From: Neckera pumila | Lineage: Eukaryota; Streptophyta; Bryopsida; Hypnales; Neckeraceae | Direction: 5' to 3' | Assembly: GCA_963969595.1 (NCBI GenBank) | Contig: OZ018414.1 | Location: forward strand, 22,551,660-22,615,659 | DNA: 64,000 bases | Shown: positions 35,411-46,526 of the stretch, in pieces | Position numbering within the stretch: position 1 is the first letter of the stretch | Layout of the letters: every line of letters starts with the position of its first letter | Made by a program: the position numbers and the translations under genes | Notes under the pieces: model-generated | Database searches by the model: none | The model's input: the letters and a program-made list of their open reading frames with translations, nothing else | What the model was told of the DNA's origin: nothing

Positions 35411-38400
35411 ATGGATTAGTCACATTAGTGAAAGTTGGACAAATCTCCCAAAATACTTGCCTTTTGGTATTTAGAAATTGTCCAAGAATTCTCCAATTGT
35501 TACAATAGACCCTAAACAAGCATATTGACATATAAATTTGAACACGCCACTCCAATTTTAATTTTTTTTAGATGGGCTCTGTGGTTCTGCTTCCTAATTT
35601 AGATTCTCAAGATCTCCTATTGTTACAATAGGTCCTAAACAAGCATATTGACATATAAATTTGGACACGGCAACTCCAATTTTGTTTATTTCTAGACTGG
35701 AAGTTGAAACAATCCAAAAATTCCAATAAATTTTTAAAAGTTCCAATGGTCCTGCAAATGTGCACAAAGGTGCCATATGTGGTATAGAACCAACATGCAA
35801 AATTTTAAGACAATTCACTTGCCCATGCAAAAGTTGTGGCAAATTTATTCAAGTGGAACTAATGTGACTAATACATCCTAGGAACATTACTCACATTAGT
35901 CACAGTTGGACAAATCTCCCAAAACACTTGCCATTGGTATTTAGAAATTGTTCAAGAGTTCTCCAATTGTTACAATAGGTCCTAAACAAGCATATTGACA
36001 TATGAAACTGGACACGGCAACTCCAATTTTGTTTATTTTTGGATTGAAAGTTGAAACAATCCAAAAATTCCATTAAAGTCTAAAAGTGTTGAATGGTCCT
36101 GCAAATTGGCACCAAGGTGCCTTATGTGATATAGATCCAACATGTAAAACTTGTAGACATCTCAGTTGCCCACGCTAAAGTTGTGGCAAATTTACTTAGG
36201 TGGGACTAATAAGACTAATACCCCCTACAAGCATTAGTCACATTAGTCACAATTGGACAAATCTCCCAAAATACTTGCCTTTGGTATTAAGAAGCTGTCC
36301 ATGAATTCTCCAACTGTTACAATCGGTCCTAATCAAGCATATTGACATATAAATTTGGACACGGCAACTCCAATTTTGATTATTTTTGGATTGAAATTTG
36401 AAACAATCAAAAAATTCCATTCAAGTCTAAAGTGTGGAATGGTCCTGCAAATTTGCACCAAGGGTGCCATATGTGGTACAAAATTAAGATGCAAAATTTT
36501 AAGACAATTCACTTCTCCATGCAAAAGTTGTGGCAAGTTTATTCAGATGGGACTAATGTGACTAATACCCTCTAGGGGCATTAGTCACATTAGTCACAGT
36601 TGGACAAATCTCCCAAAATACTTGCCTTTGGTATTTAGAAGTTGTCCAAGATTTCTACAGTTGATACTATAGGTCCTAGCCAAGCGTATTGACATTTAAT
36701 TTTAGACACGGCAACTCTAGTTTTGTTTATTTTTGGATTAGAAGTTAAAACAATCCAAAAATTCCAATAGATTCTTAAAGTTTCCAATGGTCCTGCAAAT
36801 TTGCAAGAATGTGCCTTATGTGGTATAGAACCAACGTGCGTAATTTTAAGACAAATCACTTGCCCAAGCCAAAGTTGTGGCAAATTTATTTAGGTGGGAC
36901 TAATGTGACTAATATCCTTTAGGGGCATTAGTCACATTAGTCACAATTGGACAAATCTCCCAAAATACGCGCCTTTGGTATTAAGAAACTGTCCATGAAT
37001 TCTCCAACTGTTACAATCAGTCCTAAACAAGCATATTGACATGTGAAACTGGACACGACAACTCCAATTTTGTTTATTTTTGGATTAAAGGTTGAAACAA
37101 TCCAAAAATTCCATTCAAGTCTAAAAGTGTCGAATGGTCCTACAAATTTGCAAAATGGTGCTTTGTGTGGTATAGAACCAATATGCAAGATTTTAAGACA
37201 ATTCACTTGCCCATGCTAAAGTTGTGGCAAATTTATTCAGGTGGGACTAAGTTGATTAATACCCCCTAGGGGCATTAGTCACATTAGTCACAATTGGACA
37301 AATCTCCCAAAATACTTGCCTTTGGTATTTAGAAATTGTCCAAGAATTCTCCAATTGTTACAATAGGACCTAAACAAGCATATTGACATATAAATTTCAA
37401 CACAACAACTTCAATTTGGTTTATTTCTGGATTGGAAGTTGAAACAATCTAAAAATTTCAATAAACTATTAAAGCGTCCAATGGTCCTGCAAATTTGCAA
37501 AAAAGGTGCCTTACATGGTGTAGAATCAACGTGCAAAATTTTAAAACTATTCACTTACCCATGCAAAAATTGTGGCAAATTTATTTAGGTGGGACTAATG
37601 TGACTAATCCCCCCTAGAGGCATTAGACACTTTAGTCACAGTTGGACAAATCTCCCAAAATACTTGCCTGTGGTATTTAGAAATTGTCCAAGAATTCTTC
37701 AATGTTACAAAAGGTCCTAAACAAGCATATTGACATATAAATTTGGACATGGCAATTCCAATTTTACTTATTTTTGGATTGGAAGTTGAAACAATGCAAA
37801 AAGTCCATTAAATTCTTAAGGTTTCAGATAGTCCTGCAAATTTGCAAAAAGGTGCCTCACATGGTATAGAACCAACATGCAAAATTTTACAACAATATAC
37901 TTACCCATGCAAAATTTGTGGCAAATTTATTCACGTAGGACTAATTTGACTAATACCCTCTAGGGACATTAGTCACAGTTGGACAAATCTTCCAAAATAC
38001 TCGCCTTTGGTATTTGGAAGTTGTCGAAGAATTCTCCAATAAGGCTGTATTTGTTTAAATGAGACAAAATGGTAATTTTGAGACTTCAATTCTAAAATTG
38101 TTTTAGTGATTTTATCCTTGAGTCAAAGATAAAATGCAAGTGCAACCTTTGGGCAATCAAAGGTTTTTATATATATTAACATATAAAAGTCTCAAATTTT
38201 CAAATAGTCTCAAAATTAAATAGTTATAATGATTTATCTTTGAGTCGAAGATAAAATTGAGACTACACTTTGTCTCATTTTAATGAATATGGCCTTCAAT
38301 TGTTACAATAGGTCCTAAACAAGCATATTGACATGTAAAATTGGACACGGCAACTCCAATTTTGATTATTTTTGGATTGAAAGTTGAAACAATCCAAAAA

Positions 38401-40477
38401 TTCCATTCAAGTCTAAATGCGTTGAATGGTCCTGCAAATTTGCACCAAGGTGCCTTATGTGGTATAGAACTGGCATGCAAAATTTTAAGACAACTCACCT
38501 ACCTAAGCCAAAGTTGTGGCAAATTTATTCAAGTAGGACTAAAGTGACTAATATCCCCTAGGGGCATTAGTCACATTAGTCACGGTTTGACAAATCTCCC
38601 AAAATACTCGCCTTTGGTATTTAGAAATTGCCCAAGAATTCTCCAATTGTTACAGAAGGACCTAAACAAGCATATTGACATATGAATTTGGACACGGCAA
38701 CTCCAATTTTACTTATTTTTGGATTGCAAATTGAAACAATCCAAAAATTCCAATACATTCTAATAGTGTCTAGTGGTCTTGCAAATTTACAAAAATGGTA
38801 TCTTATGTGGTATAGAACCAACATGAAAATTTTTAAGACAATGCACTTGCCCATGCAAAAGTTGTGGCAAATTTATTCAGGTGGGACTAATGTGACTAAT
38901 ATCCCCTTGGGGCATTAGTCACATTAGTTACAATTAGACAAATTTCCCAAATACTTGCCTTTGGTATTTAGGAAATGGCCAAAAATTCTCCAATTGTTAC
39001 AATAGGTCCTAAACAAGCGTATTGACATATAAATTTGGACACGGCAACTCCAATTTGTTTATTTATGCATTGGAGGTTGAAACAATCCAAAAATTCCAAT
39101 AAATTCTTGGAGTGTCCAATGGTCTTGCAAATTTGCACAAAGGTGCTTTATATGGTGCAAAACCAACATGCAAAATTTTAAGACAATTTAGTTGCCCATG
39201 CAAAAATTGTGGCAAATTTATTCAAGTGGGACTAATGTGACTAATATCCCCTAGGGGCATTAGTCACATTAGTCCCAGTTAGACAAGTCTCCTTAAATAC
39301 TTGCATTTGGTATTTAGAAACTGCCCAAGGATTCTCTAGTTGTTACAATAGGTCCTAACCAAGCATATTGACATATAAATTTGGACACGGCAACTTCAAT
39401 TTTGTTTAATTTTGGATTGGAAGTTGAAACAATCCAAAAAATCCAATTAATTGTAAGAATTTCTAAAGGTCCTGCAAATTTGCAAAAAAGGGCCTTACAT
39501 GGTATAGGACCAACGTGCAAAATTTTAAGAGAAGTCACTTGCCCATGCAAAAGTTGTGGCAAACTAAATGAGGTGGGACTAATACAACTAATACCCCCTA
39601 GGGGCATTAGTCACATGAGTCACAGTTGGACAAATCTCCCAAAATACTCGCCTTTGGTATTTAGAAATTGTCCATAAATTCTCCAACTGTTAAAATCAGT
39701 CCTAAACAAGCATTTTGACATATGAAATTGGACACGGCAACTCCAATTTTGATTATTTTTGGATTGAAAGTTGAAACAATCAAAAAATTCCATTCAAATC
39801 TAAAGTGTTGAATGGTCTTGCAAATTTGCACCAAGGGTGCCATATGTGGTACAAAATTAAGATGCATAACTTTAAGACAATTCACTTGTCCATGCAAAAG
39901 TTGTGGCAAATTTATTCAGGTGGGACTAAGTTGACTAATCCCCCTAGAGGCATTAGTCACATTAGTCATAGTTGGACAAACATCCCAAAATACTTGCCTT
40001 TGGTATTTAGAAATTGCCCAAGAATTCTCCAATTGTTATAGAAGGACCTAAACAAGCATGTAGACATATAAATTTGAACACGGCAACTCCAGTTTTGTTT
40101 AATTTTGGATTGGAAGTTGAAGTAATCCAAAAATTCCACTAAATTCTAAGAGTGTCCAATGTTCCTGCAAATTTACACAAAAGTGCCTTACATGGTATAG
40201 AACTAACATGCAAAATTTTAAGACAACCCACTTACCCATGCAAAAGTTGTGGCAAATTTATTTACGTGGGACTAATGTGACTAATACCCCCTAAGGGCAT
40301 TAGTCACATTAGTTGCAGTTGGACAAATCTCCAAAAATACTTTGCCTGTGGTATTTAGAAATTGTCCAAGAATTCTCCAATTGTTACAATAGGTCCTAAA
40401 CAAGCATATTGATATATGAAATTGAACACGGCAACTCCAATTTTGTTTCTTTTTGGATTAGAAATTGAAACAACCAC
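35411..40477. repeat. satellite array, ~347-bp unit, about 14 copies
   Basis: The marker GGACAAATCTCCC recurs at about 35438, 35908, 36255, 36602, 36949, 37296, 37644, 37981, 38588, 38936, 39281, 39628, 39973 and 40321. Spacing is 345-348 bp except for a truncated extra unit near 35.6 kb, a 337-bp unit, and the unit holding a MITE. Units fall into two types: one with ATTCCAATAAATTCT and another with ATTCCATTCAAGTCT near the same place. Units join at a palindrome: GACTAATGTGACTAAT, then CCCCTAGGGG, then ATTAGTCACATTAGTC. Both edges stop inside a unit. Length is close to two nucleosomal repeats, as in many plant satellites, but the array is short. Confidence 0.92.
38041..38296. mobile_element. 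256-bp MITE inserted into a satellite unit
   Basis: The insert starts AAGGCTGTATTTGTTTAAAT and ends, inverted, AAGGCCATATTCATTAAAAT; TIRs of about 30 bp continue into GAGACAAA. It is flanked by CAAT at 38037-38040 and 38297-38300, while other units read CTCCAATTGTTAC without interruption. This gives an exact empty site. The 4-bp duplication does not settle the superfamily. Confidence 0.88.
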
Positions 40478-40839
40478 ATCAGCTACATTTTGTAGTTTTT
40501 GGCCGTTTCGCCTCAATTGTTCTTTGCGCAAAGCTTGCTTCAAACAAGCCCCAACCCAGCATGGGGGCCCTTCATGTGCCCAGACCCTGAGAAGTTTCAA
40601 TCCAGCCGACATCCATTAGGCAAGTCAGCACTTCTTGTCAAAGATGGGTACCTGTACACCCCAATAATCCTCTTGACAAGTATCTCAAAAAATAATCTGG
40701 TCAAAAATATAGTGAGGGACATGCTTGCAATTAGATTGGACATGCTTGCAAATAAATTAGACATGCTTGCAATTTAATCATACCTTGCTACAAAAAACCA
40801 AGCAATAGCGCACTTAAATTGTGTAGAGCAGCCGTCGGA

Positions 40840-41442
40840 TCATATGATATGGCGCTTGGGCTTCATTCTAGAATATGCAAGCATATTCCAATGAAAGATA
40901 AGGCAATGCTGGACAAAAAGCAAGTCGTGGATGCGGTCGTCGGATATGTAGTAGTAGTACTTTGTATTTATCCTTTTTGACATTGGGCCTGCCTCATTGT
41001 ATGCAGGGTTCACCATATAGGTAATGTGAACAAGGATGCTCATTTGGAAACTATACCAATGTTGACTCTGGATCTCATCTTGTCCCTTGAATGAGTAATT
41101 CTTTGCATAGTCTATGTAACATAATACCTCCCCTACTTCAAGTGTATCTATACACTTCTTGCATTGGGCATCCTGCCACTGTGCTATATGTTGGTGCAGA
41201 ATAAATGGACAAATCTTATGAATGGCAAAATCTAAAAATACTCGGGCTAATGTCTTCTTGTAATCTAGTCGAATGACCTTCTTTGGAGCGCCCTCTTTGT
41301 TCTTTCCAACCTCAACCATTTCAAAATGTTGCCACTCCATGAGTGTCATTTTACCTGGAACTGTCTCTTGCAAACACAAGGGCAGTAAGTGCAAACCACA
41401 ATCCGTGCACTTGCCCTTCAAACATTTCAAAGCATGCTAGAG
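40840..41442 (-). pseudogene. transposase-like gene, C-terminal part (D-Y-A-x-N-Y ... I-S-D-D family)
   Basis: This 196-codon minus-strand ORF contains a Cys pair pattern (CLKGKCTDCGLHLLPLC), then EVLCYIDYAKNYSFKGQDEI, QSQHWYSFQ, and YYYISDDRIHD. I recognise this arrangement from widespread uncharacterised transposase-like proteins in plants, cnidarians and insects; the conserved Asp positions suggest an RNase H-like DDE fold, but that is inference. The frame continues upstream directly into 44800-45026 once the 3357-bp insertion is skipped. It carries in-frame stops there, so the gene is dead. Confidence 0.6.
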
Positions 41443-44400
41443 TGTCGCAGCACAGGGCAAGCAATTTCCCAGTTATACTACCAAAAACCACTTTAAAGTA
41501 TAACAAAGTGACTCTAAAGATCGAACCCGCGAGATTCTGTGAAGTAGATAGCCCTATTTGGTCTCTAAGCTAAGTCAGTACCTATATTTCCTCTTCCGGT
41601 TCCAACACACAACCGGAAACACAACAACACCTAGAACTCCAATCAGACCCTTTTTTATTTCTCCGATCCGGTCTACGTTCCGACTGAGTCTGATCACTCT
41701 CATCCACTCACACTACTACCTGGTTTAGTTTTACCTCTGTTTCACCATCAGAGGGATCGCCCCTTGTTTTTGAGAGCGGCAGGCCCGCCGCTCCTTCCGT
41801 GAATTATAGTGGCTAAAGACCCACTTCTTCTTCCTTCAATTCTCTACACTAACTTGGACCCGGTTTGATCCTTCATAGCAACCCAGAAAACTTCTCCGGA
41901 TCACTGGTCACACAAAGACCCCCCGTACGGTCCTTCCATACTACAACAACCTTGGCGTCCCGTTCCGTCTGTACGAAGCCAGGCGGCTACAAGAGAACCT
42001 GTCCGTTCCAACATCTACTAAAGTTCTTCCGTTTGCCCAAAAGAGGCGGCAAGATCTCTCAGGAGATCGGACACTCAACCGGATTTCACACCCAGGAGTT
42101 CTAGCGCGACTAAGGAATCCCTCCCTATCCGCCTAGCCTAACAACGGCTGTCTCGCCCGGAATTCTAAACTCTAGAGCTGCTGAGGAACTGGAATCCCCT
42201 CCCAACGCTTACGCAACCCGCTCACCTGCACATAAGACCGAAAACAAACGCGCCAAAGGGAGAAATCACACCTATATTAGCATGCGCCTTCCTAACTCCT
42301 CACTCCACGACCCTGCCGCACACGGGAGAGACACACAACAAGCAGCCAAGAGAAGACGTACGCGAAAATGAGATGAAAGAACTCCCAGCTCCCAAGCGGG
42401 GGCTGACTTATATACAACTTGAGTACAAAGCAAAAAGGGACCTCGAAATCCGCGCTGGAAATCCGGACCCGATCCTAACAAGCTAGATCGGATAGTCATC
42501 CGATCCGGTCCTAACAAGCCAGACCGGATAATCATCCGATCCGGTCCTAACTAACTTACAAATAATTTACATTCCTACTAACTTCCTATCCTACTCTCCA
42601 ATTCCCCCACCCAGCGTAGGACTCCTAGGCTCCTTGGGCAGTTGATTGAAGACATCCGCCAAGTTCCGGCTCCGTTCACCGGCAGCTGGATCCGGAAGAT
42701 CTGACCCGGGCGATGAATCTATCTGGATTGGTTGCCCCGTTCCAGGTCTTCTGAGACTCTTCCGTGACTCTGGGGTATGATCCTTGCGCTCCCCTAGATT
42801 CGATCCTCCTGCTGGAAACGAATCCGGCATCGAAATGTCAGAGAGGTAGATTTCCCGGGAAAACAAGGACCCCTTCAGCTTCTGACTACTGACGTCCATC
42901 CGGTCGGCCGCCTCTCGTGCTGCCACTAAGGATGTTTCCACCCGATCGGTGAAGTCGCTGAGGATTCAAACTATCCGGGAACCGGATACCTTCTTCTCCT
43001 CGTGCACCCCTTGGTCAAATAAGGCCGCCTTGACTGCGGCGGATCCGGACTCTCCAAGAGTGCCCTTCACCGACTCAGCCACCTTCCGAGTTGCCTCTGC
43101 CATCTCCCGGACTGCTGCCTTGTCCTCCCTGAGGGTGACCATGTCCGCCCTCAGAGTATTGACTTCCTCCTGAAGTCGACGGATCTCCGTTTCCTGTTTC
43201 CAGTTCTCTTCCGGATCGGCCAGGAATTGCCCCACCTTACCCGGCAAATCGCTATTGGCCGGTGCGCCCACCAGTTCAGAGATAGTGGTCAAGGTCCTTC
43301 GCTTAACCTCCCAGTCCGCCCGGATTCCGGCCAGGACAACCGTTAACTGGTTGAACGGGTCGTTCGGATCCTCAAGATCCGGCATCTCAACATCCGGTCC
43401 CTGTTCTGGTGTGGACCGGGGGTTTGATGGGGGTCTTCTCTTATGAGGAGGCGTCGTCTTCTGACGCTTCCTCTGTCGAGACGGCTCTTCCTCTTCCACT
43501 TCTTCCGTCTCGAGTTCGGATCCGGTCTGCTCCTCTAGCTCGTCATCCGAACCCGACTCCCCATACTTCAGGATTGATTCCTGAACACCCCACGTCTTCT
43601 CCTCAGTAGGAGTGAGAAGTTGGTTCCGCTGGTACAGGTGGAAAAGGTAGGGACTCAAAGGAGTGGCCCTACTCTTTCTAATCCTCGTCACCAACTGGGA
43701 TACCAGATCGGAAAAGATCCGAGCCCAGTTTACCTTCCGTTCTCCGCTCAGGGAACCGAAAATGGTGTTGCCGAGGGTCATCGTCACCCTCGTCGGCTTC
43801 TCTGGGTGGACGATCGGAACCAGGAACTGAAGGAGGTTACGATGCCGGTCGTTCTTACAGTCTGTGACCGCGTACCCGTCCTTGTTACTCGGTTCCCCAT
43901 GAAATTTGTCATGGATGAACTCGTCCTTCCGCCCGGCCATACCGGAACCTTCCATCCGGAAGTTGTAAACTTCCCTCCACCGTTCTTCTTCCCATTCGGT
44001 CGGGCGGCCACGGAGAGTGTTGTCGAACTCGTTCGACACCTTGCACTTAATCTCCCTCACCATCCGCTCCTCATGAAACCCCCAGGGTTTATCCATCAGG
44101 ACGAGGCACCCCATCGCGTTGAGATCCTCCATTAACTCAGTCCGGGCCGGTTCCTCCATAGGAATGACCGGAACTATCTTCCGGAGTTTAATATCGGAGG
44201 AGGAGCTAGGAGCGCCCGGTCTGGCCTTACGCAGCTGAGGCATGGACACCAAATAACCACTAGACCCTTACCGATCGCTACCTCACACTCTCCTAGCCGC
44301 ACGTCCCGTTCCTCACTTCCTCTCGTCCGATCTCAACCGGAAGGCACTCACAAAACCTGCAACCCACACGTTCTTTACTCTTCCTACACTCTCAGACACA

Positions 44401-44799
44401 CCCAGCCGGAAGCGAACATGCATCAATGGCTCTGGCGCGGACAGAGGCGAAAAAGCACTCAAGGTCAGCTCCAGAGCTCAAGGGAAGTAAAGGAGTGAAA
44501 ATGAGGACGACCAGCCCTTATATACTCTCAGGACCCCTGGCACGTCATCATGACCTTTTTCCAGTCCGGTCCATATCGATCCGGTCCATCCCTAATCCGT
44601 TCTGAGGTGAAGTCCGGATAAGATTCCGCTCCTGAATATTACCATTCTGACCGGAACAAATACACTTTTCTCCTTACTGGATTATCGCTGCCTATCCGTA
44701 GTTTTCTTCTGCCCTTCTAACCGGATACGGACGCTAACTACCGGTTTCCGTTCCGTTATTCAGACAGTTAGAGAAAAATCATAAATTCCGGTTGCGACA
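41443..44799 (-). mobile_element. 3357-bp TG...CA element with 5-bp duplication (giant solo LTR or LTR-less retroelement)
   Basis: Forward-strand ends are TGTCGCAGCACAGG... and ...CCGGTTGCGACA, so the termini are TGTCGCA/TGCGACA. A 5-bp duplication TAGAG flanks it (41438-41442 and 44800-44804), the signature of retroviral-type integration. The element is strongly GC-rich against AT-rich flanks. A TATATAAG box near 44.52 kb (minus strand) precedes an ORF starting at 44252; a second TATATAAG lies near 42.41 kb. A purine-rich GGTGGGGGAATTGGAG follows the ORF, and a tRNA B-box-like GGGTTCGATC lies near 41.52 kb. I find no second copy of either end inside, no reverse transcriptase and no integrase. 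It split the transposase-like pseudogene. Confidence 0.75.
42591..44252 (-). CDS. ~550-codon ORF of the TG...CA element, one in-frame TGA, unknown
   Basis: From ATG at 44252 the frame runs 428 codons to a TGA at 42966-42968, then continues open in the same frame to 42591 (124 more codons). The stop sits where CGA would fit (GTT-TGA-ATC), a change typical of methylated-CpG decay. Features: a folded-looking N-terminal half (WEEERWREVYNFRMEG, YLFHLYQRNQLL), an acidic tract (ETEEVEEEEPSRQRKR) with a nuclear-signal-like RKRQK, a Pro/Lys-rich linker, then a coiled-coil region (EIRRLQEEVNTLRADMVTLR). No zinc knuckle, protease or reverse transcriptase motif. It resembles plant transposon-associated gag-like or mobile-domain proteins in organisation only; function unknown. 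The opposite strand is open in places because of GC content. Confidence 0.55.
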
Positions 44800-45026
44800 T
44801 AGAGGGTACCCTCTAGAAGGAGACAAAGGACAATCCTCCATAGCTAGCTATTTCGATTGAAAATATGTTGGCTAGCTTGGCAGCTCACAATCCCGCTTGC
44901 GCCTCCTTGTTTGGTAGGCTTGCAACATAGATTTGCACACCCACATGTACATGTACATGCCCCTCCTGCTTCCAAATGAAACTTTAGAGCCCGCATATTA
45001 TTGAGTCCTATGGTAACTTCTGTCAT
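44800..45026 (-). pseudogene. transposase-like gene, middle part
   Basis: The minus-strand frame contains GLNNMRALKFH, then a Cys-rich CTCTCGCANLCC and, after a TAG at 44844-44846, LWRIVLCLLLEGT. It runs in the same frame into the C-terminal part at 41442 after removal of the 3357-bp insertion and one TAGAG, where another TAG replaces the expected Trp codon before HALKC. The Cys-rich stretch is probably a zinc-binding module. Confidence 0.5.
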
Positions 45027-45229
45027 TTCTTGATGGCATCAGCAACAGCAACTGTTAAAATCTCTTAGTCTCTTCACAAAGAAGGGTTGCAACCTTTGGA
45101 ATGAAACAAAAGACATCTTCAATCCTTGATATCCTACCTTGAATCTTGTATAGAAGTCAAGCTACCTATAACCAATTCCTTTTTAAAATCAAAAAGAATT
45201 TTGGAATATCAATCCTACCCAGACATGTC

Positions 45230-45371
45230 TCTAGACATTGTATTCTAGATCTGGACATTGTATTCCAGATCCGGACATTGTATTTTAGACCCGGACAATA
45301 TACTCTAGACCCGGACATTGTATTCCGGACCCATATGTTGTTTTCTAGACTTGGACATTGTATTCAGGACC
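45230..45371. repeat. ~21-22-bp minisatellite (GACATTGTATTCTAGACC-like)
   Basis: About seven imperfect units of the form CCGGACATTGTATTCTAGA follow one another. Composition matches neither the MITE nor the pseudogene beside it. Confidence 0.85.
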
Positions 45372-45788
45372 CAAACTTCATTTTTTGTGCTACTATCCGG
45401 CTACGGAACAAATATGACGGAATCAGTTTAGACAGGAATCCAATTTCAACAAATCCATCTTGACAAAGATGTCTTGGATTGATTTTCAAATTTGAATCTA
45501 GACCCAGACCTTAGTTGGAAACGATGATTAGGATAAGGACCATATTCTTGAACTCTCATAAGGACTCTAATAGTCCAGACAACTCAAGATACTCAGGTTT
45601 GAATTTGTATTATCCAAACTGAATGACTCAGGGCACTCAAGATACTCTAGAGACTCTCCAAACTTATTTCGAGGATCCTGCACTACAAGATTCAAGGTTG
45701 GCTCCATTCGGATACAAACATATCTAAACGTTGTGATGGACTTACCTTGGACCAAAACAGTAGGATCAGTCTTTGCCATTGTCTTTAA

Positions 45789-45860
45789 CATTACAAAAAA
45801 TATGAGGCCTCAACAAGGTTGCGAGTGCTGATTTTCGGGACCCGCAGGGTGCCATTACGG

Positions 45861-45891
<31 letters not shown>

Positions 45892-46160
45892 CTGAATTTT
45901 TTTTTATTTTTATTTTTTCTGAAAATTTTTTTATTTTTTATTTTTATATTATTTTTTTATTTTTATTTTTATTTTTATATTATTTTTTTATTTTATTTTT
46001 TATTTTTTTTATTTTTTTTAAATGACGTCATGCTGACGTGGCCCTTTGACCACGTCACATTTTCAATTTCCCAATTTTTTTTTTCAAGGTTTGTTCCGTA
46101 ATATCACTAAAGGGGGGCCAGGCTTAGAGGCCTTGTTGAGGCCTCATATTTTTTGTAATG
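45789..46160. mobile_element. MITE family C, 372 bp, perfect 30-bp TIR
   Basis: The first 30 bp (CATTACAAAAAATATGAGGC onward, 45789-45818) are the exact reverse complement of 46131-46160. The core is a long A run followed by T/ATTTT-rich sequence, then AAATGACGTCATG and TTGACCACGTCA. That interior block is shared with family A although the TIRs differ. I find no clear target duplication (left TCTTTAA, right GAGAAA). Perfect TIRs suggest recent activity. Confidence 0.88.
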
Positions 46161-46526
46161 GAGAAAAAAAAAACATTTTCCTATATTGGTTTTTGATCAA
46201 GCCCTAGATTGCATGCTCTCTTTTGCTCAAAGGTACATTATCCAATGTTATGGACCAAGCATGTCATAATTTCTATTCCTAACTAGACCTACACAACACT
46301 TATCAATGGAAGAAATATACAAAAATACCAAAAACTTCTGTAAAATGAAGAATTCACTGCGTAGAGACCAAGGCACATGCAATGCAAGAAAGAAACATTC
46401 TCTGTTAAAATCTTGTCTCTGGGAAGAAAGAAGCTTATGAACATACATAGAACAGGCCTAAATCAAGCCAAGAATAGAAAGAGAAGGTTGAACGCAAATG
46501 CCAATTTTTATTTAAGTTTTAATGAG

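Noticed and set aside
36333..39909. A ~3.3-kb higher-order repeat in the satellite
   Set aside because: Two units (36.33 and 39.66 kb) are very similar, but their neighbours do not pair up in the same order.
35411..40477. CRISPR-like array
   Set aside because: Units of ~347 bp are similar over their whole length with no unique spacers, and the genome is eukaryotic; this is a satellite.
41510..41540. A tRNA gene (GGGTTCGATC B-box on the minus strand)
   Set aside because: No matching acceptor stem, A-box or anticodon arm could be found; it is treated as part of the TG...CA element end.
43620..44135. 171-codon plus-strand ORF
   Set aside because: Antisense to the longer ORF of the TG...CA element, which has an upstream TATA box and better composition; explained by GC-rich sequence.
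45819..46025. ORF of Lys then Phe/Leu/Ile
   Set aside because: Pure product of the poly-A/poly-T core of the family C MITE.
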